Source of the DNA: Polytrichum commune
Lineage: Eukaryota; Streptophyta; Polytrichopsida; Polytrichales; Polytrichaceae
Length of the DNA: 64,000 nucleotides
Direction: 5' to 3'
Assembly: GCA_950295325.1 (NCBI GenBank)
Contig: OX485805.1
Location: 24,231,501-24,295,500 of the forward strand
The notes beneath the pieces were generated by a model that searched no databases, was not told where the DNA came from, and worked only from the letters and a program-made list of their open reading frames with translations. This document shows positions 46,332-57,926 of the stretch, piece by piece. Positions within the stretch are counted from its first letter, which is position 1. Every line of letters begins with the position of its first letter. A program made the position numbers and the translations under genes.

Positions 46332-47130
46332 CTTCATCAAATATCATCATAGCTTAGTGCAGATCACATAATTCATCATGTTGATATGCACCACTAGATG
46401 GGTGGCAACTCCCATTTGATTATGGCAAAGTTATAGAACCTTCTAAGATATGTAGTGTCAATGATCTTATTAAAGGTTGGATATATGTTATAGAGTTGCA
46501 TATGTATTTGAAGAAGTAATTGCAAAGCACTTCCATCCATCTCAAACATTTGCATCCACAATAACTTCATGAGACATCATAAAGTTAGAATACAACTCAT
46601 GATGCACGGAGGGTAGGGGCAACCCAATGTTTTCCTACAATTTATTTAGCTTGATAACATGACACCAAATTACATGTAGCTAAGCATTATTATATGTTAT
46701 AAGACGTTGTAATATGCTTATCATTTGCAGCATATACATTATTATATGCTAGCATACTACGTTGGCATAGGCTTATCATTTGTGGATCATACGTTAATAC
46801 GTTATCATATTAAGTTCAATACTTACAATATTTATGGGAAATAATAGGAGCATATGCGTAGAGTGACTTAAACTATGGAAGCCTATAATGTGGCCTCAAA
46901 TATACAACAACAAGCAAGAAAATAGCGTGCACTCTAAATTACACTCGCCTTGGCCCCATGATACATGATCCCACCTCCTTCCCCGAGGTGGGAAGCCTTT
47001 CAAATGCCTCAGTCTAAAAGAACTTTTATAACCTACAATGCGGACCTTCAATCATGTTAATTATTGAAGGTTGGTAAATACTATAACAACTTATGAAGGT
47101 CCATAAGAGAATATTGTGGTTGCATATTAT
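46332..47130. other. AT-rich intergenic DNA
   Basis: Local repeats of TATATGCTA/TTATCATTTG phrases (46680-46810). No gene seen. Confidence 0.4.
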
Positions 47131-48610
47131 CTACAATGTTTTTAGTGTGGAAATAAGCTCGATAGCATGGGCCACGATGTTTAGCGTAATCAATGTCCTA
47201 GTTATTAATCTTCCCTTATTGTGCTCGAGGTATTCTTGATCCTTTGTGTACACATTAAGGGAGTTACTACTCCAAACATACACCTTGAGTTTTGTCAAAT
47301 TCTTGAAGGTGGGTCTTTTGTCACTTTCAACAAGTTTAATAATGAGTAAGGAATGTGACATGCCTTAATATGTGGTCACTTGTCTTAATATGTGGCTAGC
47401 TACAATAGTTTTATAGTATTGGAGTTAAACTTTGTGCACACACAAAGTGGTTGGGTTTTGTGATTGTGTACCATTTCGGAAGTGATCATGCCGTTTTAAG
47501 CATAGTTGTGTATGACCTCGGAACTTACATGCACTTTAAGTTATGGGACTTGTTGCTACGGCTAGTGTGACCAACTATAAGTCAAGCAGGTGTTAAATAG
47601 TCATTTAAACCCTTTTTTGTCCACCAACGCATTTGATTGAACTTGGGAACTTTCATAACACCCTTGATGATGAGGGTCATTTAATCTACTATCACCAACA
47701 TATTTTTTGATCAACAACTTGTATATGGAAAACAACTCCATTTGATAAAGATTTGGAAAAATAACTCGCTTTGTTTCAAAGGAATTTAAGAAGATCCAAT
47801 GGCTGTGCAATATTGAAGTTCTCAAGTTGGGGTAGCTAATCAAAATCTTATTCAGTTTGAATTTAAATGACGCGATGGATGAGGAAGTTCAATAAAAATA
47901 AAATTTATATTCATGTATATTTAGAATAACTTATGTGAGAAAATAAAAAATTCAAGTTTGAAGTTCATAGGCCTATTCTAGAGGTGGTCAGAGTTCATTG
48001 ACCGGATGATGAGTGTCCCTCACAATGAGGTTGGATGTCACTTTTGGATCACAGTTGATCAGGGGTTGATCCTTGTAGTGAACTACACCCTGGGCATGAA
48101 AATGTGCTCCCTCTTTCAAGTCTTAGTGACCTTCTAGGAACTTCAAGAAAACCTAGGAGCGTCGTTCTCCTTCAATTGAAAGAAAATGGAATGTGGTTTA
48201 CACCTATCTATTCTCAAAACGTTAAAGATTCATCTCCACGTTGAGTGGGGGGCCTAGACATGACATGGCTCCATGGCGGCTTCTCTCTTTGTGAGAGAGC
48301 TTGTGGGACTCTTGTGAGTAAGAAAGGTTAAGCTTTGCACCCAATTCTTGTGGGTTGTGAAACGTGCAATTAGTGCAAAATAATTGCCAATTCCAAATCA
48401 TGTCTAAAGCCATTTTCCTCATATGAATATCGTATACATTGTCAAAGTAAAAATTACTATGAACACTAAATGGCCATATAAGTCCCCTCCCCAATTTTGT
48501 TACTATTGAGCCTAGTAAAATAATTAACATAACTTGAGCACATAGTCCAATACCTTTTGAACACATGTCTTTTTGGTGTCCATTCTTACATCCACAACTA
48601 TCCACACACT
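47131..48610 (-). other. decayed coding-like tract, unrecognised
   Basis: Three minus-strand frames follow one another: 48605-48222 (127 aa, Cys- and His-rich start, then FDNVYDIHMRKMALDMIWNW), 47843-47601 (80 aa) and 47361-47131 (76 aa). They look protein-like and could be remnants of a mobile-element polyprotein or host gene. The interval 48470-48740 is also repeated at 17650-17960. No motif decides it. Confidence 0.3.
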
Positions 48611-49015
48611 ACTCAAATATAATTGTCTAATTAGAAAAAGTGACCATGACAAGCCCACTTACCTTATGTCATCTAATTCGATTTTGTGTTACAACTTGAC
48701 ACACCGTATCTATACTAATATGTGCAAATAGGTTGCCCCACACCAATTTATTTTCATTCCACATTCATTTGGATATTTTTTTATCACATTAACAAAATAA
48801 TTAAAGGATCTTAAAAAAAAATTGAAATTTGTTTGATTGCTATATGAATGAATAAAAATTCATTCCATAAGTATTTGTAATTTGATGTTGACCAAAGTAA
48901 ATCTGCATGAATAAATAAGCAACCTATTTTGCAAAGGCAAGGTCTTAATTCCACATATCAGTGTACGAGTATTGTCATTGCCACTCTGTGACTGTCTATC
49001 CATATCCATGATCTT

Positions 49016-51832
49016 TGTAGTTTAGTTTTTGGGTAGGAACAAAACCTAGGCACGGGTAGGTCACTTAGTGCATTTTAAAAACGATGTGCGGCATAATATA
49101 GAGAGGATTAAAATCATTTGAAATAAAAATTATAAAGGAATTCCAAATAATGAAGGGGCCATTAAATGTAGACAATCCCATTATAAGTAAGTTAGATGGA
49201 CATAAAATGTGGGCCATTATTTTTTTGTAAAATTAATATAGGGGCTGAAGATAAGGATCCTAGAAGGTATGTTTAGTATGTTTGCTATGGTCTCCTATGT
49301 GTTTTCTTCATAACTTTGTTTGCAATGATATTATTGTTTGCACCCTTCTTTGTTTCTATGGTTTCCCTTAACACTCGTCAATGTGTTAGGAAGTAGATTA
49401 GCTTTTATTACTTAAAAGGAATATAGAGTACAAAAAATTGCAGTGACTTGGACAATATAAGTAATGAAAGGGTGCAAACAAATGGGCCATTTTTGAATTT
49501 TAAGTAATTATAGGGAGGCTTTAATTCAGCCCTTGAAGGTAAATAGCCCCAAAACCAAAAACCCCCAGCCGCACGTGGTGCACAAAAATGCCTTAGAGTG
49601 ACCTACCCGTGAACCTAGGGAAACAATTAAGGAAGATTTAAAAGGTGACTTGTGTATCATCTAAGTGTCTTAGATAAGTTTTATTAGGAAAAATGTAAGG
49701 ATCTTTCACTTCAATTTGGATTAAAATTGACAATTGAATTATGGGTAAGGGATAAAAAACTTTAAAAAGCTCTCCAAATCAGTACATGCATTTGTGACAG
49801 TCACTCACCTCACTCTAAATTCCCAGGCAATGGTCTGGCAATGAGTTCATTTTAATTGGATCAAGTGCGATGCATAAGCATTGGCATAGCAATATTAGTC
49901 AATGATCTTGCATAAGTAACCCATTTTTGTCTCTTTACCGAAGCCAAGGGCACTTCGGCGTAGTCCATAATCTTCATTAATTAACTTCATTTAATGTAAC
50001 TTGAATATGCAGTGCGGTAATCCTTTCAGGATGGTCAGTCTTCTTTAATCAAATTTAATCTTAATTATACAGTCCGACAATTGTCTTTTACCTGGTCTTA
50101 GCCAAGGTAACCAACATTTCTCTCCTCATGTCCATAAGTCAAAACCACTTATGCGTGTTAACATATTCTCACTCAATTCATCAACTCATCTTATTTATTT
50201 AGTGTCCTAATTCTCCGCTCTTAGTTCTTCAAACAAAGAATTGACCGGTTTCTTTTTTTTATCACACTTATGAATAATGGTTAAGCACTTCAATGCTTAA
50301 GAAACTCAATATTCAATATCATTATTCTTAATTCATTTAAGATTTCAATTGTCAAGCAATTCTTACCAATTTCAAAAGCGGCACGTCCTTTTATCTTCTC
50401 CCGCCACCGGTTAACCCTTCACAGTCAATAGTCTCGACACGTTGACGCTTCACCTTCCATTAGAGGTTAGAAAGAAATAGTTTCTCCATTACACTACAAC
50501 GACCATAGTTCTACTTATTTGCTCAATCAAACAATTCAATGCAACCACAAATTCAACATCTTTGCTTCGAATCCATGACTTCGAGGAGTTAAAGTAATTT
50601 GTACGAGGTTGATTCGTTCTATTGACTTCGAGTTCAATTAATGCGAGAACAAATCATTTCAGAATTGAGAATGACAATTTGCTTAAGTTGCATACTTAGA
50701 AACATTAATCATTAGCCGATCACAATTATTCAACAAAACATTCAATTGTCTATAATTCCATACTTAGAGTATCTTTAGATTCTCCCTTCCCAATCACTCT
50801 TGGATTCCATTCCTTCCTCGGGTAGGCTATCAAATCATATAAATTATTCTCAGTATGCACAAGACAATAGACTGACTAATCCAAACTCTCGGGTTTAATT
50901 CTCAAAAATTATTATCAAAATCCGAGTCTATTTTACCCGACCATCTCCCTCACATACAATGGCCTCGCAATCACTCACAACATATTGACAAATACTTTAG
51001 ATGATGTGACCAACAATTGCAAGCATGAAAATTATCCATAACGTCATAATTATAGTAAATTCAGTCAACCAAAGCTCATGTATTATCCCTAATACAGAAT
51101 AGAATCCAATTTGCAATTACGAAATCGATTCAGACCAGGCCATAGCCTCTAATTAAATACAAGCCTCATACTTGAATACACTGATTTCTATATTGGTCAA
51201 CAAACACATCAACAAGGCAACTCATACATGCTTGACAATAATATAATTCTCACAAGTCAATTCAAATATTGATTTCCAACAAACTGGATTGCCACGACAA
51301 CTCATAAACACTGGACAATAGACTTGAAATGCAACTCCGGATTTATCCTTTTATTACAGAAAAATTCACCTCTCAACTATATTGCCTCAAGCAAGTATTC
51401 TAATACAAAAAGCAAGGTACAAAATTAACTCAATTTCCAATCTAATCCACTTCATTCACCCTAGAATCACCTCAAATTGCGTCTCAATTTCAACAAAGAC
51501 ATTCAAAGGAAAAGCTAACTGTGAGCAATTGCAGAAAGTTATTATATCAAAGTATATCTCTTTCCCTCTCAGCTCTCCCAACCTTGCTCATTTCTCTGAG
51601 AGCTAATTATGATTTCTTAACTCCTTAATATCTCCCGAGAGCCAACCGAGTTCTTCTAACTACCTCGGTTGCAAACATACTAAGTTATTGCCCTTACTAA
51701 TAACTCTTTCCAATCTCACAAGACTATTGTCCATTTCCACTAGTCCTTTTAGGCAATATCTAGGTGAATAAATACTCTGTTTCCATTTTTTTTAATAGAA
51801 ATGAACCAGAAAATTCAAGATTTATTACTACA
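49016..51832 (-). mobile_element. second LTR copy, inverse orientation, interrupted by a hAT MITE
   Basis: On the minus strand it begins TGTAGTAATAAATCTTG (at 51832) and ends AAAACTAAACTACA (at 49016), matching both ends of 40324-42019. The flanks ATCTT (49011-49015) and ATCTC (51833-51837) match at 4 of 5 positions. The interior is clearly similar to 41500-42019 (for example GGTAAAGAGACAAAAAT and GTGAGTGACTGTCACAA). Without the MITE it is about 2.25 kb, so copy 1 has probably lost sequence. Confidence 0.7.
49051..49611 (+). mobile_element. hAT-type MITE, 561 bp, intact, nested in the LTR
   Basis: TIRs CACGGGTAGGTCACT and inverse AGTGACCTACCCGTG. Perfect 8-bp duplication AACCTAGG (49043-49050 and 49612-49619). 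The uninterrupted LTR copy shows the corresponding unoccupied region near 41990-42005. It is the reference copy for the family that includes 31331-33308 and 32065-32561. Confidence 0.9.
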
Positions 51833-51903
51833 ATCTCATCCTTCAATTTGTCGGCAACTTGATCCAATGCTTCTTAAATGAATACATATGTTGCATGAAC
51901 TTA

Positions 51904-52401
51904 GGGCCACTTCACACACGAGACTGAAAGCCCGTGACCATTACATTTCAAGCACGCTCATTAGTGGAAAAGGCGGAGCTGGTCCAAGTTTGCTCCACAC
52001 TATCCTTGAGGGACCAACGGAGTATGTGAATGCAAGATGGAAGTAAAGTCTACATGGATTCCTACATGCCATCAAATGGATCATCTTTCATGGTCACTTG
52101 GATTATTTTCAAAAACCACCTCTTGGAGGTAGGCCTAACACAAAACCGGGAGAACATGGCACTCCGAACGCTCACAACAGTTGATTTATTCTATTTTATC
52201 ATGTGTGAGGACCCGCATGGATAAAAATTCATTGAAATAGCATTTGGTTGAAGGCCTGGCCACATATGACTTCCCAGTACACTTCAGGTCCGTGACCACA
52301 CTACATGATTCTGGAGGTGTCTTGGGACAACCTTTGGACACTTTCTTTTGGGCTCTCACAATTTCATGGTCACGGCTCTTGGCTCGTGTGTGAAGTGGCC
52401 C
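51904..52401. mobile_element. PIF/Harbinger (Tourist-like) MITE, 498 bp
   Basis: GGGCCACTTCACACACGAG at the left and its inverse at the right form a perfect 19-bp TIR that continues imperfectly through CCGTGACCAT. TTA flanks both sides (51901-51903, 52402-52404). The 64-codon frame inside (52030-52224) is not a transposase. Confidence 0.85.
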
Positions 52402-52404
52402 TTA

Positions 52405-53061
52405 TACATTGATGACGGTGTTCAATAGAGCCACACTGAATAATTAGAAGCTGTCCTTGGATCAGTGCCACTTAATGCTTAATATGATCAATTTTACTAA
52501 CCCACACTAATTTTACTACCCATTTCACACGTGACACATGTGCCCGCGAATCAGGCGCTGCCCGGACCCCCCTGGTCGGAAACGATTCTACTCCACAGGT
52601 AATATAACTGATGAATAATGTAAAGTGGATTCCTTTGTCTCCCAAAACAATTTTTTTTTAAAAAAAAAAAAAAACCGATGAACTTATTACTTGCCATGCA
52701 TAAATGGTGGTGATATTTCAAAGTGGGCCACTAGAAAAGACTAAGGGTCGTGGCATGTAAATTGCTAGTGGGTCAGCCTAAGGAGAAAACGTTGTAGGAA
52801 GAAGACACTGTTTTTCCTTATGCAGTCAGCATAGACGGCTCATACCGTGCAAATTCCAAATGAAAATTTGTGAGGTGTGAGATCATCAGCTTTTGTAGCG
52901 TCTCATTGGATGATTCAGTCTTTGTTATATTATGAGGGCCCATGTCGCTGAGTAAATGTTATGGGATCAATTTTACAAGCAAATTCTAAGCTTTGTTATA
53001 TTATAGCTGTAAGTTGTATCTCGGTTGCATCGAGGAAACAAGATGCACAAAGGTTGTTGTT
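52405..53061. other. intergenic DNA, no gene seen
   Basis: A T8/A14-type run lies at 52650-52675. Nothing else recognised. Confidence 0.4.
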
Positions 53062-53451
53062 CACTAAACATTGTATTTAGTGTCACCGATTCTATTCAAT
53101 ACTAATTGTAAACCGCCCGACGTGTAGTGTCAACAACACTAAATGCAAACCTAACACTATTTGCCAATCCTTGTAAAAAAAAGGTTTGGGCATGAGAGAT
53201 TTGGAATGTTGCAATTACTGTCACTTACTGAGTGATTTTCCATCCAAATTTCAGCCATCCATGACAATATTTCATGATTATAGAAATGTTAGGATGCAAA
53301 ATATACCAAACTTCGTCTCAATAGTCGGCAGTTGGATGAATTGAAAGAAAGTTGAGATGACATTACTTGTAGACTTGTTCACAAGAAGCGTCATTAGAAA
53401 AGTTAGCACGGTGACATAAAATACTATACGACACTAAATACAACATTTAGT
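53062..53451. mobile_element. MITE of the CACTAAATAT family, copy 6
   Basis: Left CACTAAACATTGTATTTAGTG, right CACTAAATACAACATTTAGTG. Both ends are self-palindromic and mutually inverted, 390 bp. The interior matches the copy at 62.1 kb over most of its length (CATCCAAATTTCA.CCATCCATGAC). Confidence 0.75.
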
Positions 53452-53599
53452 GTACTGAATGGGTCCAGAAATTTGAATTGAACTTCAGGGCAAAGATGAC
53501 TGCAACTTGTATGTATGTAGCAGGGTAAAAAGTATTGGTAAATCCAATTCTAATGAGTTGACAAATGTATCTTAAGCTACGAAGATCAAACATTGAGGG

Positions 53600-54640
53600 A
53601 GTTGTGTAGTCAGGGTTTAGGGTTTAGGTTTCCATGCTGTTAATGTAGCCACCATGGAGAAAAATCATGTAAACTCTAAACCCTGAACCCTAAACGATCT
53701 ATTTTTTATAGAAACTTATCAACTCAGACTCCAACATTTATTTATGTTTTGATCACTTCGTAACCTTGCTGCGTATGAGAGTTTCTTGCTTTAGCTTTAT
53801 ATGTACCTTAGCCACTGAGAGTTAAATCATGTAAACACTCAATCCTAAACCCTAAATTTGCAATCCTCCTTATTTCTATCTTCCGGAACGGGAAAAATTT
53901 GCACCGTCTTATACTTCTCCAGATCTGGTGCAGAACCTCTTAAGTGCTTGGTTACGGGTGCCTCTACTCTACTTTGCTAATGACTTGGTCACTTCTTAAT
54001 CTCACAATTAGAAGATGTACTTTAGCTTGGAATGTATCCACCATGGAAAACACCATGTAAACCTTAAACACTCAATATAAAACCCTAAACAGTCTGGTTT
54101 CTTCCGGATTTCAGAAATCTGTACTTTGTTTATGGCTTGGTCACTTCTTGATCTCACAATTGGAAGGTATACTGTAGCTTTGTATGTAGCTACCATGGAG
54201 AACATTACCCGAATCTTAAGCCCTAAGCTGTATTAGATCAGATTTCTTCAGGAACTCATTTACACCCTAAACACTTGTTTGTGACTTAGTTACTTACTTC
54301 TTAATGATCTTGCAATTGGAAGTTTCGTTAGCTTCAAATGTAGCTAGCATGGAGAAATCATCTCAACCCTAAAACCCTAAACAATATGATTTATTTCAGG
54401 AACCCATCAAACATTCTGACATTTGTTTGTGTCTTGATTACTTCTTGATCTTGCTTCAATTGGAGGTTTCTGCCTTACCTTTCGAATGTAGCCACCATGG
54501 AGAAAATCAGCTAAACCCTGAACCCTAAACCCTCCCTACAACAATCAGGTTTCTTCTTCAGGAACTCATCCACACTCTGACATGTATTTGTTTATGACTT
54601 GACCACTTTGTAATGATCTCGCAATCTGAAGTTTCTGAAT
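53600..54640 (+). repeat. tandem array, unit about 150-160 bp, with telobox-like motifs
   Basis: Six diverged units, anchored on (A/G)CCACCATGGAGAAAATCA-type phrases at about 53652, 53812, 54041, 54193, 54348 and 54495. Each unit continues with one or more AAACCCTAAACCCT-like motifs, TTTCTTCAGGAACTCATC, ACTTGGTCACTTCTT and GATCTCACAATTGGAAG. The unit of 229 bp contains an insertion. No reading frame is conserved, so it is a satellite-like array, not a protein repeat. Confidence 0.8.
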
Positions 54641-56622
54641 GTGACACAGCAATGCCGTCTGCAGTCATTGGGTTACTTTCATGCTGCTATCCCCTAATTT
54701 TTTGTGATCTTCTGACAAAGCCAGGGTGCTCTAGCTGCTTGGATTAACGTGATGGTCGTGGGGATTATAGCATGCAATTTGATCATTTTGTATGGCATTG
54801 AAGTTTGACTTGCAGACAGCATTGGATCAATTACGGTTGACAAGGTACCCAGCTTTCCACGAGCTTTCCAAAAAAATATCTGACAGCAATTGACAATTTA
54901 AACATCCAACATCATCTACTGTAGTACAATTTGCAGCTGCCGGCATGGCATCGACTCACAAATGGGTGAAAATTCCTGAAATTTGCACATGTGGTGGAGA
55001 TTCAATTTGGAGCTCTGGAATTCATGGATTCATGAATTTCACAAATTCATGAATCTCTTGGGATTAGAAACTGGGATTCGATGGATCTGATAGAATTCTT
55101 GACACCCTTCAAATTCAAACCCATAACATGCTTTGATCTCTCAGCAATATGAGTACTTGGATAATTACTTGCTCCCTTCAAACATTGTGAGACGAGATTT
55201 GGCTTAAGCTGCCACCTTCAATACCTTGACATCTAAGTAGTATGTACTAACCTTTAATTTTCATGGGAGGACCTGATAAACTCCACGGTCATGATACTTT
55301 GAGAAATCCAATTCAAGATCCTTTTAGGTAATCCACTGCAACAGTGCCTGAATCGGTGCAATCATTATCCAGTCTATCAATTGCGTGCTCGAAGTGAGCT
55401 ATGTAGGGAGCACTACGTGATCGGGTCACATATTAAGCATGTGGCATGTGATTTTTCATGCAAATTTCAATCATTTATGAAAATATTTCATTAAAGAAAT
55501 GTTAAGATGCAGAATATGTTAAACTTTTGTTTTCAAATGATTGGCATGGACTTCATCCTGATTTCAACCATCCATGACAGTAGTTGTAAATAAATTACAT
55601 GTAGGTGTGGAGTGTCAATAAATCAATGTGAGGCCACCTAATTACACATAACACCAATGTACATTAAACATTTGATTTAGTGTGGCATTGAAATTGGTGT
55701 GCCATGTTGATTAGAGTGGTCTTTGTGACTTGTCATCAATGAATGCCCTGATAATTCTAACCATGTTGCACTTCTTTGTGAAATATTAAAATTATAAATG
55801 ACTTAGAGACAACTATGGGTGCAACAGATAGTAGTTATAACTCCACCTGGTGGAAAAAACTGACGACAACGAGCAGTTGAATGTTTTAATAATGGCAATG
55901 ATTATGAATATTCGTTGAGTATGCGTCTTAGACACATACTAGATGGATCCTGGAATATATTTGATGATGTATGATTTCAACAGAACCTTGGACATGAAAG
56001 TGGGGGGCAAATGCAGCCTTTTAGAAACATGTCAGCTGTCATTCTAACGTCGCCTACAATATTATGCAGATCATGTACTAAAAGAAAGACTCAATTTACA
56101 TGAAGTCGTCTGTCAATTACATGGAACAAACTCCAAAGAAACTTTTGCACCCTGGATTCACTGGGAACCACTAGAGGGTGAGCTACTTGCAATTGACACT
56201 TTTTCAGCTTGCTTTCGAAAAGAAGATTCGGCCATGTAGTAAGAAGATTTTATCCCATGTGAAAGTCAAAATTAACAATAATATACATATATTATTTTTA
56301 CACACAAGTTGCAGACCTCTGAAATTCATCCCAAGAAGTACTGATTCAAATAACTTCTTTGAGTTTTTTGGGAAACTTTGATATTATTTGTTGTAAGTAC
56401 TAAGATGCACCTCATATCTAGGTGATCCTGCATGCTTCATTATATACTGTAGGTAATGGTAACTAAGCACTGCCATATTCACCATTGGAATAATTTCCTT
56501 CCCGTATATAAATCCCGCACACAATGCTCTACATTTCAACAGTTCCCAAATTCGCATTCAGGTGTAAGCTTGTGTCTGCCATTGAAGATCTAGCGGTGTT
56601 GTCAGGTGAGGGGAGCAAAGGT

Positions 56623-56657
<35 letters not shown>

Positions 56658-57926
56658 AGGCAGGCACCAATTGTATGTTATTCATGTGTTTTGGCTCTTT
56701 TGACTTAGAAATTCTTGTATGCTGTTCATTTGGTGGACCTGTTTCGATTGATTAAAACTCACTTTCTATGGTTTGATATACTAATATCCCTCTTAGATAA
56801 TCAGGCGAGCCGTGACTGGGGGGTCCGATTAGATTAATGTGACAATGATATTTGCAAAAATTAACATAATTAACTTACTGCAGTGCACTTACTAAGATCT
56901 GAACACCTTCATGATAATATATAGCTCTTTGGTTGCAGCTTACGTCTATGTTGTTCTTTAGGTCCTGCATGCATTGCGAATCACCACAAATATTTCATTT
57001 CTTTACGACGGTAGTTCTGTTCAAGGTTTCCATGATTTATTATTTATTGACATCTGACTGTATCAGAATGGGTTATACTACTAACACCACAAGATCAGCC
57101 ATATCCTGCACATTAGAATGACTGAATTGCAGTGAATCAGGCAGCACCTTAATTCCACAAAGAACTATCTTGACGCTAGACTTCGTTCAGAATCATGATG
57201 TCATGAGATCTACAGTAGTCAGTCTTCGTCCTTCTGCAGGAAATTTTATGACTTTGCAACCAGCTCCATGCTTTTTGGTACAAATAGTGGGACACGTACC
57301 TCGATATAAGAACCCTTGAACATGGCATGTGGACTCGTCTATAATTATAAATTTGACAATTTGACATGAACACAAAGTTGTTCCTGAATCGCGAAAACAT
57401 CCCCACTCGAAGGACCTGTATAAACACCACCTTATATATCAAGTCAAAATTGTCATGGTCACAACATTTATACACCTGTAATAATCCATCCATAAGCATT
57501 TGACTTGTGATGTCACGTCTGGAGCATAACATTGTGTTTGAACATCTATGTAATACGTCACGCTTTTAAGCGGAGTTGTGGGTGCAATTGTTTTTGGCAA
57601 AGTCTTTCAATTGAGTCTTGCAGGTGATCGCGAGATCCAGGCTTTGTGTCCAAAGATAGACAACAACGAGGTGGCGCCTAATGAGAGTTTAACATGTAAT
57701 CAAGGACCTTAATTCTTGAAGATTTATTTCTTTGAAGGTAGACTTACAGAAGAGGACGCTGTTCTCACACATGCTTTAAGAATGTTAAGTATCATCATTG
57801 ATTTAATATTAGTAAGCTTAATATTCCCTGCTGATCAGACTTTGCGATAACCACCTTCTTCTGCAGGCTTCAGGGTTGCATTTACTTCAGATGTGTGATC
57901 TGCTCATCTGCTAATTTAAGTCACCG
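54641..57926. other. upstream region of the peroxidase gene
   Basis: Contains a perfect hairpin at 55027-55055 (13-bp arms, 3-base loop), a decayed CACTAAATAT-type MITE remnant at about 55440-55700 and a 33-base T run at 56624-56656. A 118-codon minus-strand frame (57532-57176) has no family resemblance. I cannot place the peroxidase promoter. Confidence 0.4.

Noticed and set aside
57176-57532. 118-codon minus-strand frame upstream of the peroxidase
   Set aside because: No recognisable domain and unremarkable composition; treated as chance.
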